Below, piece after piece: positions 21,632-32,865 of a DNA stretch of 64,000 nt. A program made the translations under genes and the position numbers. The notes under the pieces are model-generated. The model had not been told where the DNA came from and searched no databases. It worked only from the letters and a program-made list of their open reading frames with translations. The first letter of the stretch is position 1. Each line of letters begins with the position of its first letter. Source of the DNA: Ichthyophis bannanicus (lineage: Eukaryota > Chordata > Amphibia > Gymnophiona > Ichthyophiidae); the NCBI GenBank assembly GCA_033557465.1, contig CM066037.1, forward strand, positions 204,165,156 through 204,229,155. Reading direction: 5' to 3'.

Positions 21632-21829
21632 GCTTTTTTGCTACCCATCTGTGATGCAGCTGCGATGAGGAAAGTGTTGAAGGTATATGAACAGTGGATC
21701 AAGCAGAAGGATAAACCTTTGTTTATGAAAGAGCCTGAAGAGTCCATATCACTTTCCTCCAGTGATATCTGCATTCAGAATCAGGAGGCATTTGATGTCT
21801 CAGCAGAGAATGGAAAAGAAAGAGATGAG
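21632..21829 (+). CDS. RALGAPA1: RALGAPA1 internal exon (partial gene)
   Basis: A 198-base exon of 66 codons, phase 0 at both ends. It follows a pyrimidine-rich tract ending in AG at 21630-21631 and is followed by a GT donor (gag|gtaaaa) at 21830. The peptide begins [20 protein letters not shown] and continues with [10 protein letters not shown]. From memory this matches the N-terminal third of vertebrate RALGAPA1, where the same segment reads AFLLPICEAAAMRKV. The protein is the catalytic alpha subunit of the Ral GAP complex: with RALGAPB it stimulates GTP hydrolysis by RalA and RalB in the cytoplasm. The GAP domain itself is C-terminal and not in this window. The exon boundary falls where I recall the mammalian one. 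RALGAPA2 is the main alternative; the next exon also fits RALGAPA1. Confidence 0.85.
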
Positions 21830-22643
21830 GTAAAAGAGTCAAAATTCTTTCTTTGAGAATTTATCAACCTCTATACACAATCTTTTCCTTTTCTTTCTTT
21901 TAAGATGAGAGGTGCATTTATAACACAGAGCAATGAAACATGAAAACTGGGTGGAATCCCTATCTTGCTGCCTTTTCAGCAAACTGCGTAGCTTTTATCT
22001 CAGACTGATTGATGCTCGTACTACTGTGTTAAAATCTTTTACACATCACAAGTAAAATCTCTGACTGATGCTAAAGTTCATTGCAAAATATGAGAGGTGA
22101 CAAGGCTTAATGATGAAATACTGTATGATACTGAGGACTATTTGTATGACTTTAGGAATCATGAAACCTTAAGCAGCCTTTTATAACTTTTCTATACCTC
22201 AGTTATCATTTATATTTGTAGTAATGTCATTGTAGTTCCTTATCTCCAAGAACAAGCAGGAATGTAGTCTTCACATATGGGTATCGTCGGTACCGATGGA
22301 GCCTGCCCGGGAACACTCCCCAGCATCCAATAGGAAAGCTTTTGGGAGCATCCCACAGCGCCTGCGTGCTGCCTTCCTGCCTTTCCAACTCTCCCTCTTC
22401 AGTTCTTCGTTTTCCATAGATCCGACAAGACGCATACCCTGTCACCGCAGAAAATTTATTCTTATTTTGTTTTTTGTGGTCACGTCTGCCTTCATTCGAC
22501 GCCTACAGGTACCGCCGGTTCACTTTTCTTCTTTCTCAAAAAAAAAAATAAAAAATTAGCTTTCTAAAAGATTTTCTTTCAGGGGTCTTTCCCCTCTCGG
22601 TGCTAGGCGCAATTTTGGGCACTAGGCCCACTTTTCTTCAAAC

Positions 22644-24513
22644 ATGGAGAAACCAGCTAGTGGTTTCAAGAAATGTTCTAAGTGTGGCGGTACCATATCC
22701 ATCACCAACACCCATGAATGGTGTCTTAAGTGTTTAGGTCTTGACCATTCTCCATCGGAGTGTCTCTTCTGCAGAAAGATGACCAAGAGGGGCCTGCAGA
22801 ATAGAGCTGCAAAACTCGGTACCCTTTTTGCCGCAGATACGATGTCAGTTGCATCGACGACTTCCAGGGCTTCATCTTCCTCCCATGGATCTCAGGAGCT
22901 AAACCTAAGTCTTCTGAAACTGGCCGGTCCTCAAAGGGTAGATCTCCTTCCAGGTATTGAGATGCCACTGACATTGCCCTCGAGGAAAGTTCACCGGCAA
23001 AACAGCCCCAGTGGGAGGCCTCGGTCTCCAAAGCATTAACGGGGCTCCAGAATGTTCCAGAGGCTTCCACCTCTGCAGAACTACTGGTGCCATGTTCTGG
23101 TGTTGTAGCCGCTTCCACCGGTACTGACACCCAGGCATCGGCAGGAGCGATGGATCAGAGAATCCTCGCTATCGAACGCAGTCTAGTAGCCCTCTTAGCA
23201 GCTTCAGTACCGCTAAGACCGCTACAGATGGTTCCACAGGTATCGGTACCGACATCGGTACCGGTACCGAGCTCCTCGGCTGGTATGCTTCCCCCCATGC
23301 TGAGCCTTGAGTCTATCTCAGGTATCGAAAGACTGCTACAGAGACACCCCAATACCGACTTTGAGCGGTACCGGTACCGGTACCGTGTGTTGCAGGAACA
23401 CCCGGCACAGAGATACTTTGAATCCTCCGATTCCGATACTCTGATGACTCTGCCGGTACCAGAGCAGTCCTTCCGGAGGATCCATCTCCTCCTCCTCAAT
23501 GCAGAATGTCTCCTCCAGAAGACATGTCCTTCCAGGATTTCATACGTGATTTAGCTTGAGGTCTTTCAATCACGGTGACTCCGGAGAAGGAACCCAGAGC
23601 AGAAGAATTAGAAATTCTTCAATACCCTAAGGCTCCTAAAGAGGCAGCTACCCTGCCCATTCATAGGATCTTGCATGATCTTATGTTAAGAATGTGGGAA
23701 ACTCCTTTAACAGTGTCTCCACACACTCGACGACTCAATACCATGTACCGAGTTCCAAGCTGTCCTGGTTTTCAAAACACTCAGTTACCACACCATTCAA
23801 TGGTAGTGGAATCGGCGATGTTTAGGATTAAGAGTGCTAAAACCCATTCTTCCAATCCTCCAGGCCGTGAATCGAGGACACTTGATGCCTTCGGGCGTCG
23901 ATGCTTCCAATCCTCCGTGTTGTCAGCCAGGATCAGCTCCTACATTCTCTATATGGGAATGTTGCTCAAGGAGGTTGCAGGAGACTTGGAGCTCATGAGC
24001 CCTCTTCTCCCTGAGGAAAAAAGGGGGGAATTCCTTACTCTGGTCAAACATGCCCAGGATGTCTCTAAGTTTATGAATCGTGCAATCTTTGATTGCTTTG
24101 AATGCATTAGCAGAACCTCTGCTATTTTCATCGGTGCACGTCGTATCATCTGGCTTCAGGCATCAGACTTAGAAAAATGGGTGCAAGATAAACTGGGAAA
24201 CGTTCCTTGCACAGGAGAAAATCTCTTTGGCAAGGAATGGCAAGACAAGGCCAATCAGATTGAATCTGAAAATACTACCTTGAACAGACTATCAAAGTCT
24301 ACAGCCAACCCAGCAAAGAAAAAGTCAGTCAAGAAACCCTTTTTCAACAAGAAATTTGAAATTTTACCTATCTTACACCCATCAGGGCCACTGTCCAGTT
24401 CATGCTCCCCAAAAGGGGCAGCAACAGACCAGATAGCAGAGGAAGCCACAAATCCCAAGTGCTCAACCGGCTCAGCAGACTCAGCCTCCTCAGGGGCTTT
24501 GATTCCTTCCTAG
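22644..24513 (+). pseudogene. DIRS-4 Gag-like protein with frameshifts
   Basis: N-terminus MEKPASGFKKCSKCGGTISI with the full Cys/His pattern (CSKC, HEWCLKC, CLFC). The linker is frameshifted near 22900 and again around 23550. It contains dense GGTACC-type words at 23200-23390. The core is intact in 23575-24513: TLPIHRILHDLMLRMWETPL, RESRTLDAFGRRCFQSSVLS, LYMGMLLKEVAGD and CTGENLFGKEW. It has the same layout as DIRS-6 Gag. Confidence 0.87.
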
Positions 24514-26400
24514 AGAACTTAGTCTTTCTGCCCCTGAAAGGTCCAGAACCTCTTACTATCCCAGGCAGGTTATGCCATTTTGCCAGAAGATGGCAACAAA
24601 TAACATCAGAAAACTGGACTCTGTCCATTGTATGAGAGGGGTACAGGCTTCATTTTCTCAGCATGCCCCCTCCTACAGTCATAAGACAGTTCAATTCTCA
24701 GATCCCTGTCACCAATCTCTTGGGTCAGGAGGTTGCATCACTTCTTGCTCAGGGAGCAATAGAAGATGTACCCATACCCCAACAGGGTACGGGGTTCTAC
24801 TCCCTCTACTTTCTCATCCCAAAGAAAATAGGGGGACACAGGCCTATACTGGACCTCAGAGAATTAAACAAGTATCTGTTCCAGGAAAAATTCAAGATCT
24901 CCCTTGAAACACTCCTGCCATACCTTCAGAGTCAGGACTGGCTATGTTCTCTGGATTTAAAGGATGCATATACGCATATTCTCATCCATGCAGATCAGAG
25001 GAAATTCCTTTGATTCCTTTTCCAGGGAAGACACTTCCAATACAGGGTTCTTCCCTTCGGTCTGGCTTCTGCCCCAAGAGTCTTCACAAAATGCATGGCA
25101 GTAGTAGCAGCATTCCTGAGAACTCTATGAATATTCATCTTCCCCTACTTAGATGACTGGCTCATCTGAGCATCAACAGCTCCAGAAGCCAGCTTTGCTA
25201 TTTCTCGCACTATGCAAATCCTTTGGTATTTGGGACTGGTCATAAACCTCCCAAAATCTCGTCTCGTACCTTCTCAGTCTCTAGAGTTCATAGGGGCTCG
25301 TCTAGACACAAGGCAGACAAGGGCTTTCCTATCACAGCCACGTTGTCTTCGTATAGTACAGCTGGCCTCCCAAGCAGCTATGAAAGTTTTTCTGACTGCT
25401 CAGGAGATGCTTCAGCTTCTGGGGCATATGGCATCCACTGTCCATGTGGTTCCCTAGGCTCGCCTCCATATGCGAGCAGCCCAGTGAACCCAGGCCTCGG
25501 GTTGGCTAACGGACAAAATCAGGAACTCCACACGTCTCATTTCGTCCCTGCAATGGTAGCAATCACTGGAAAACCTTCTCGTAAGCTCTCCTTTCCATCA
25601 GCCTCTATGCCAAACCACCCTAACAATAGATGCATCCAAGTTGGGTTGGTGGGCTCACTTGCACGATCTTTCAACTTAGGGTCTCTGGACCCCACAGGAG
25701 GCTTGTCTTCACATAAACCTCCTAGAACTCAGAGCCATTTTCCATGCTATCAGAGTATTTCAGGCCCATCCCAGCTACAAGACAGTTCTGGTCCAAACCG
25801 GCAATCAAGTAGCCATGTTCTATGTGAACAAGCAGGGTGGAAGAGGCTCTCTGTCATTATGCAACGAAGCTTTGCAACTGTGGGCCCTCACCAGAGAGCT
25901 TCAAATCCACCTTCTAGTGGTATATCTTCCGTGCATTCAAAATCTTTGGGCAGACAAACTCAGTCTAATATTGCTGCCACACGAATGGTCTCTGCACTCA
26001 GACCAGCTTGCTCGAGTGTTTCAAATCTGGGGAACGCCAGATATAGACCTCTTTGCAAGTCCACAGAATGCCAAACTTCCACGATTCTGTTCCAGAATTC
26101 CGGCTCAAAACTGTCAGGCAAGGGATGCTTTCCTCCTCCACTGGGGTCAGGACTTCCTCTATGCCTTCCCACCCATTCCCCTCATTCCCAAAACTTTGTT
26201 CAAGTTTCAGATAGACAGAGGTCATATGGTACTCATAGCTCCACGCTGGCCACAGCAGACGTGGTATACTTTGCTTCTGCGTCTCTCTCAAGTGAAACCT
26301 CTGGAGTTGGGATGTGCTCCAGATCTTCTTTCCCAGGAGAATGGGACGCTATTGCACCCAAATCACCAGTCCCTGCACCTCAGGGCCTGGTTACTGAAAG
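24500..26400 (+). pseudogene. DIRS-4 RT-RNase H, broken
   Basis: RT start at 24663-25013 (QQGTGFYSLYFLIPKKIG, LCSLDLKDAYTHILIH), stop at 25012, then motifs in shifting frames. The palm box near 25150 still reads YLDDW but is followed by a stop. RNase H: LTIDASKLGWWAH near 25620, and near 25795 QTGNQVAMFYV, where the catalytic Asp is Gly, as in DIRS-3. 25815-26405 retains the RNase H end and the methyltransferase-like tail (DIDLFASPQNAKLPRF, AFPPIPLIPKTL, LIAPRWPQQTW). Confidence 0.86.
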
Positions 26401-28118
26401 CCTAGGATTCCCGGATATCAACCTGTCTCAACAGGTAAAGGATATCCTTTTGGCTTCCAGAAAGCCTTCCACAAGGCGATCCTACTAGATTCGTTGGGGA
26501 TGGGTGAAGAAAGCCCCCAGGTAAGTGAAAGCCCCCAGGTAGGTGATACATTAAATACCTTTATAGAAATGGGTAACAGGGGTAACATATGGAAAGCAGT
26601 GTGTATAAATGCCCGTAGCATGGGAAATAAGATCCCTGATGTTGAAGCTTTGATGGGAGTGGCTGACTTGGATTTAGTGGCAGTTACAGAAACATGGTTC
26701 ACAGAAAACCAATGATTGGGATGTAACTATACCTAGCTATACTTTATTCAGAAAGGACAGGGTAGGAAGAAGGGGAGGAGGAGTGGCACTATATGTAAAA
26801 ACTACTATTAAAGCTTTGGAATTACAGAGCGTAAAAGGGAGAGAGGAGGCTTTGTGGGTTAAACTAGAAAGAGGGAAAGAGAAATCTATTTGCATTGGTG
26901 TGATATACAGACCTCTCTCACAAGAGGAAGAGCTGGACAGAGAGTTAATTGAAGACATATGCAGCATTGCTAGGAAAGGGGAAGTGCTATTGATAGGAGA
27001 TTTCAATATGCCAGATGTTGATTCCTGCTGCAGTATCATCTAGAAGTAAGGAGATCCTGGATTCTCTACATGGAGAACTATTCAGGCAATTGGTAACAGA
27101 CCCCACACGTGAAGGGGCCATACTGGACTTGGTGCTTACCAATGGTGAAAGTGTTTCTGATGTTGTAGTGGGAGATCATTTTGCATCCAGTGATCACCAG
27201 ATGGTGTGGTTCAGTATTAGGACTAGGGCTGTTAGAATCCATTCAAAGGTGAGGATCTTAGACTTTAGGAAGACTAACTTTGCGAAGATGGGCCAATACT
27301 TCAGGGAGTCGTTAGTGGGACGGAAACAGCTGGGGGATGTAGAAAAACAGTGGGCAAAACTGAAAGGGGATATTTTAAGGGCAACCAACCTTTTTGTTAA
27401 AATAATAAATAAAGGCAAAAGGAAAAGGAGACCGCTATGGTTTTCGAAGGAAGTAGCTGAAAAAGAGAAGAAAAAGAGGGAGGCCTTCATGACATACAAG
27501 AGATCACAGAGAGAGGAAGACAGGCATCTGTATTTGGAAAAACTTAGAGAAGCTAGCAAAGTAGTCAAGAAGGCAAAGATACAAAAGGAGGAGGAAATAG
27601 CCAATGCAATAAAATGGGGGGTTAAGACATTTTTCAGATATATTAGTGAGAAGAGGAAGGGCAAAAGTGGTATTGTCAGACTCAAGGGTGCAGGGGAGGA
27701 ATATGTAGAAGCTGATAAGGATAAAGCGGAATTGCTTAACAAATATTTTTGATCTCCAGGAACAAGCAGGAATGAGTCTTCACATATGGGGGTTTGTCGG
27801 CGCCGACGGAGCCCGCACGGGAATGCTCCCCAGCATCCAATCAGAAGGATTTTGGGAGCATCCCTCGCGCCTGCGCGGTAGCTTCCCGCCCTTCCCACTG
27901 CCTCTCCCCAGTTTTCGTTTTTCCGCGGAGCCGACAGGACGTACTTCCTGTCACCGCAGAAACTTTTCTTCTTTTTTTGTTTCCTGTGGTCGCGGTTTTT
28001 TTCCCGCTGACTCTGGCACCACTGGTGCCTCCTTTTTTTCCTTATTTTTTGTTTTCCTTTATTTTACTTCGAGGAGCATCCTCCTCGTGTTATTCTGAGG
28101 CCTACCGGGCTTTCCAGC

Positions 28119-30851
28119 ATGGAGCCTTCTTCCCCTCAGAAGTGCCCCCACTGTGGAGACGTTGTCGTCTTCTTCGACTCCAACGCCTGGTGTCTCTCCT
28201 GTTTGGGCCCTGACCCCTTCTCCCCCGGTTCCCCGGGCTTCAGCGTTGGGAGAAGACCCTCCCTGTTTCGAGTGTCCCTCGATAACGTCTTTCCCTCTGA
28301 GGTGCAGTCGTCGGCTTTCTCTCCTCGCTAGGATCAGGTAACCCAACAAGAGTCTGTTAAGACTAACCGAGCCTTGAGGGGTGAGTCTCATGCGCTGCAT
28401 GACGACTGCTCCGGCCTTCCTCTCCAGTCCCTTACACCCCGGAGGGAGTCTTCGGGCTCCATAGCCTCCACGGGGTTTCGGGTTGTTCCTGAGGTTCGCT
28501 CCTCACAGAACATTCCCGAGCCATGCCCGAGGGTGGCACCCGCTTCGAGCGGTACAGATCCCTTGGCATCGGCGCCGGCGTCGAGTGTTCCACTCTTCGC
28601 CAGGGACTGTCATCTGGTGTCCTCGGTGCCTTCGGGGCCGATCGACTCGACCTAGTCTGGCTCTACGGCATCCCGGCCCTGCGCGGGGGCGGTACCCACT
28701 TTCGGCGGTGCCGATTCCCCGGCATCGGCATCGGTGTCGAGTGTTTCACTCTTCACCGGGGATCGTCGGACCAACCTGACCCGGTATGGCGTGCCCACAC
28801 CCCTGCCATGCGCGGAGGTGGTGACCGCTTTGAGCGGGACCAAGTCCTCGGCATTGGAGTCGGTGGCTCCACTCCCCGCCGGGGATCGGCACCAGGTGCC
28901 CTCGGTTCCGTCAGGGCCGATCGACTCGTCCCCGGCTTCCGCGGGGGCGGTACTGGCCTTGAGCGGCTCCGCCCCTCCAGCGGCGGTCTCGGGAACGAGG
29001 GCCCCATTCTTCGCCAGGGGTCGCCAACGGGCTCCACCTGCGGAGCCGATCGATCTATCCCGGTCGGGCGGGTCGGCACCCCCATCTTGCGCGGGGCCAG
29101 GGCCTCCCCCGGACACCACCGACCTCCCGGCATCTACGCGGGCGTCGAGTGCTCCACTTGTCCCTAGAGTTTGCCCGCGGAACCCAGGACCTTCGGTCGA
29201 GTCGACCCAAAGAAGCGCCGCGGCCGCGGAGCCAGGTCTGTGCGTCTCGCTCCCCGCCGGGGCTCGTCGGCGGGTTACCTGGGTACCCTCGAGGCCGCGT
29301 AGTACGCCCTGTAAGGGTTTCCCGCTCAATAAAACAGGCACGGGAAGAACCCCGGCGTCTAGAAGGGCCTCTCTCCCGACGTCGGAGCCGACTTCGGGTG
29401 TTTCCCTCTTCGCTGAGTTTCGGCCTGGGAAGCCCTTGTTGCCCTCGGCACCGATCGTTGCGACCCCGACTCGATTCTCGGGAGTGGCAGCACCGGCACG
29501 GCCGCCGACACCGGGGCCCCCTACGGAGGCGTCGCTTGGTTCGATGCCCAGCCTCGAATCGATCTCCAGTCTGGAAAGCGTGGCTCCGACGCATTTCGGA
29601 TCCGACCCCGGTCTCTTCCGACGGCACAGTGCTGCGCTCGCCTGCTCTCCAGCTGCCTCGGCACCACTCCAGCCGCCCTTGCGGATTGCCCCGGGGGCGG
29701 CCCCGGAGTCGGGGCCGAGGCCGAGTCCCGCGGGCCCGTCGGGGACATCGCTCCCTTTGATGCCCTGCTTGGAATCAATCCCAGGCTCTGACGATGCAGT
29801 ACCAACTGCCTCGAATTGGGACTGTCAGTACCCTCCTCTGTTTAGAGCGATTCCTCCCGTGCACCAGCACGTTGGGTCCCCTGGTGTTCAAGCGGGCCCC
29901 TCCACCTCGGCCTCCCCCGGAATAGCCCCTCTGGGAGAGCCGTCTTTTCAGGACTTCCTCCTTGACATGGCGGACTTGCTCGCCATTCCTATCCCGGGCC
30001 CTTCGCTAAGTCCGGGTCCTGCGGAACAGGCAGCCATAATGCTTCCTCTACATCCCTCCCTGCGGGATCTCCTGCTCGGGATTTGGCGCTTGCCCTTACA
30101 GGTATCGGCGCCGCCTACAGCCATGCATGCCCTGTATCGGGTGCCCCCCTCTCCGGGTTTCCAGACGCACCAGCTTCCCCATCATTCCATTGTGTTTGAA
30201 TCGGCCCTGAGGAAGGTCGGAAGCGAGAAGAAGCACTCTTCCCACCCCCCGAATCGTGCGTCTAAAGCTCTGGACAACTTTGGGCGGCGAACCTTCCAAA
30301 CGTCCATGTTGGCTTCCAAGATTCTCTCATATATTTTCTATATGAGCCTGGCGCTTCGGGAGGTCACCGAGAGGTTATCTCTTTTGTCTTCCTTTGTGTT
30401 GGCCCCTCGGGCCCCTGGCTATTCCTTGCTTCTTTACCATTGCAGGAATATCTCTTGGTTTCTTTCTCGTGCTGCCGTGGACTCTTTTGAGTCAGTTAGC
30501 AGGTCCTCTGCTGTCGCCATAGGGGCGCGTCGTACAGCCTGGTTGCAGGCTTCCGGCTTGTGCAGCTGGGCACAACATATTCTGGGTAATTCCCCTTGCA
30601 CCGGGGAGAACCTCTTCAATGGCGAGGCTTTGCGTCAGGTTGCTCAGTGTTCCGCCGACCTGTTTGGTGCTGGCCGCCTGCGGCCCTCCCCCTCTCCTGG
30701 GGGTAGGAAATGTCCTTCCCGACCCTCCTTTCCGAAGAAGAGGAAGTTTCATCCCTCTGCCCACCTGCCGGGTGCGCCCATGCCAGGGACATCTCACACC
30801 GATCGGCGGTGCCAGGGCTCGCGCCAGGCTGCCCATGCCAAGCAGCCTTAG
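28119..30851 (+). pseudogene. DIRS-5 Gag-like protein, long and mostly open
   Basis: The N-terminal piece at 28119-28331 starts MEPSSPQKCPHCGDVVVFFD with part of the Cys motif (CLSC) and stops at 28329. The main frame 28734-30851 is open for 705 codons: a very long Ser/Pro/Ala-rich linker (about 28734-29990), then the conserved core (YRVPPSPGFQTHQLPHHSIV, RASKALDNFGRRTFQTSML, IGARRTAWLQASGL, CTGENLF) and a basic tail. The linker is nearly twice the length seen in DIRS-6. It could still make a product from an internal start; whether the N-terminal stop is a real break or a frame change is uncertain. Confidence 0.78.
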
Positions 30852-32485
30852 GCTCCGGTATGTGGCAGTTTGCGCTTAACTCCTCTTACCAGAAGTTACT
30901 GTCCAGTTCTACACTGGGGTTCTTTTCAGTATGACAAGTGGTTCGGCTGCTTGATTGGAGGTATGGAGCCCCCTCCCCCGGGGGGGGGGGACCCTTCCCA
31001 CACTAGGTTAGCCTGGCTCCTCAGGGCCATGCTAGTCTTCTTCGGACTTACCCTCGGGTACGTCCCTCGAATTCCCCTCTGCCTGGTTCCCCCGGATTGA
31101 GGGGATCACGCACTGAATCTCCTTCTCCCAGTGTAGGCCTTGGCCGCTACTCTCCGAGCATGGCCCGAACTAATCCTCGACAGGGCCGGACCACCCCCGC
31201 CCTCTGGTCTGTGTCTCCGCTCTCGCAGAGAAACCCCTGGGTCTGTCAGGTTACGGTGGACTGGAGTCCCACTGACCCATGTCGATCCCCGGCTCCGCTC
31301 CCTGCACTCCTCGGAGCGGCGGAGGGCATTGGCCCTACCCCCGAGGGTTTTTTTTATATATGCCGGAGATGACCCCCACGGTCACACCGTGGCTATAGGG
31401 TTTTCTATCCTCCTGCCTTCCCTGTGGTACGGAGGACACGTTTTTCTGCGTGGCTGTCAGGTGGACGCCTCAGGGGCCTACGTACTCCTGATGTGCTCCT
31501 CCCCAACTGATCTGGCGGTCACGCAGCCATACTGCTACTCTCGCCGATCTGCCCTGCACCACGCATATCGGCCCATCATTTGGATGGCCCTTCCCCCCGC
31601 CACCTTCCAGGTGGGCGCCCTCCTGTGGAGCAAGGGCCGGTCCGAGTTGGCAGTATCGTTCTCACGTGTGCATGTCCCCTGCATACCGGTTTAGTAACCT
31701 GGGTGGGCGTTCATCTATACCTGTTATTGGATATATATCGGTACAGGTGGACGCTTTTGGGAGATCTTATAGTGCCCTGTGTCTTACCGACTATCTCCCA
31801 ATTGTCGGTACTGACATTTTGTTATTTCTTACTGGGTCCGGCCGGTCCGCTTGCCTGCGTTCTGCGGCTCGGGTGCTCGGACCGGTTATGCTTAAACTTG
31901 CTGTGAAGTCAACAGCCCCTTGGTTTGCGCCTCCTTGTCTGGAGGTTTTCGAACCCAATGTCTTCCTATCCCTTGCCGGCTAGGGTAGACAGTGTACCCC
32001 TCGGTATCCCGGGGTACACTCCTGTTCTTCTCCGGACTGGGTTCTCCCAGATCGGTCAGTCTTCTGCTTAGTCCTCCGGATTGGGGACTCTGCTCCTACT
32101 GCAGCTTCTCTTTGAGCTCCTCGTGAAGACCTGCCGTCCTTCCGGTGCCGGTTGACACCTGCGTCTCCAGCCCGCCTGGACTGGGAACTTTGTCCTCTCT
32201 GCGGTGAAGTTCCCTTGAAGACTTCGCTACTGCATCTACAGTACCCGTCGCAGCTCTGCCTTCTACAATCCAGTAGGTAAGCTCTAGATTGTGCTAGATC
32301 ATTAACGGTTTAATGATGTTTGACGTGGTTTTGAAGACTCCACCTGTAGTCTTCGGTTGCTGTGCCTTGGCAACTCTTCTCAACTCCTACCCTCCATCCC
32401 TCAGGGGATGCCGGGGATCCAGGTTGGGCGATGCCGCCCTGTCCAGGGGCGCGCATTCTGGGATCTCCTCTGGCACCCTCAGCTA
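30852..32485. other. DIRS-5 interior of unknown origin where RT and recombinase should be
   Basis: About 1.6 kb, moderately GC-rich. No RT (YLDDW), RNase H or recombinase (SARxISEL, HxxR) motif in any frame that I could read. Short open frames (31140-31694, 31666-31983) show no family resemblance. gatgacccccacggtcacac and similar stretches do not match the other DIRS copies. Confidence 0.7.
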
Positions 32486-32492
32486 GGGAGTC

Positions 32493-32865
32493 CCCATATG
32501 TGAAGACTCATTCCTGCTTGTTCCTGGAGATAGCACAGTTACTTACCTGTAACAGGTGATCTCCGGAACAGCTGGAATTAGTCTTCACAACCCACCCACC
32601 TCCCCTAGGAGTTGTGATTTTCTCTCTCTCTCTCTCTCTTCCTTCCTCTCCTCTCCTTCTGTCTCAGCTATGAAACGCAACTGGGGAGAGGCAGTGGGAA
32701 GGGCGGGAAGCTACCGCGCAGGCGCGAGGGATGCTCCCAAAAGCCTTCTGATTGGATGCTGGGGAGCATTCCCGTGCGGGCTCCGTCGGCGCCGACGAAC
32801 CCCCATATGTGAAGACTAATTCCTGCTGTTCCGGAGATCACCTGTTACAGGTAAGTAACTGTGCT
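32493..32865. repeat. DIRS-5 ICR and right inverted terminal repeat
   Basis: ICR: ccccatatgtgaagactcat to ctggagat, then agcacagttacttacctgta. A (CT)n run lies at 32621-32640. Right repeat: gaagctaccgcgcaggcgcg, ctccgtcggcgccgac and the extension with acag|gtaagt (GT at 32851). Confidence 0.87.

Larger units (their letters stand above)
27752..32865 (+). mobile_element. DIRS-5: Gag-only, non-autonomous DIRS derivative
   Basis: 5.11 kb with left repeat (27752-27905), ICR (32493-32590, junction 32531/32532), right repeat (about 32690-32838) and a 27-base extension, all in good condition. Only a Gag-like frame is present; I find no RT, RNase H or recombinase motif. Joining 27751 to 32866 restores the CR1-5 reading frame (KYFCSVF) with no duplicated bases, as expected for recombinase-mediated insertion. 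Inverted-repeat core gtcggcgccgac. Confidence 0.88.

Noticed and set aside
21638..21856. Exon frame read as an independent 72-codon gene
   Set aside because: It is the RALGAPA1 exon plus read-through into the intron after the donor at 21830.
31140..31983. Open frames in the DIRS-5 interior as a novel gene
   Set aside because: Short, overlapping and without recognisable motifs; reported only as an unknown segment.
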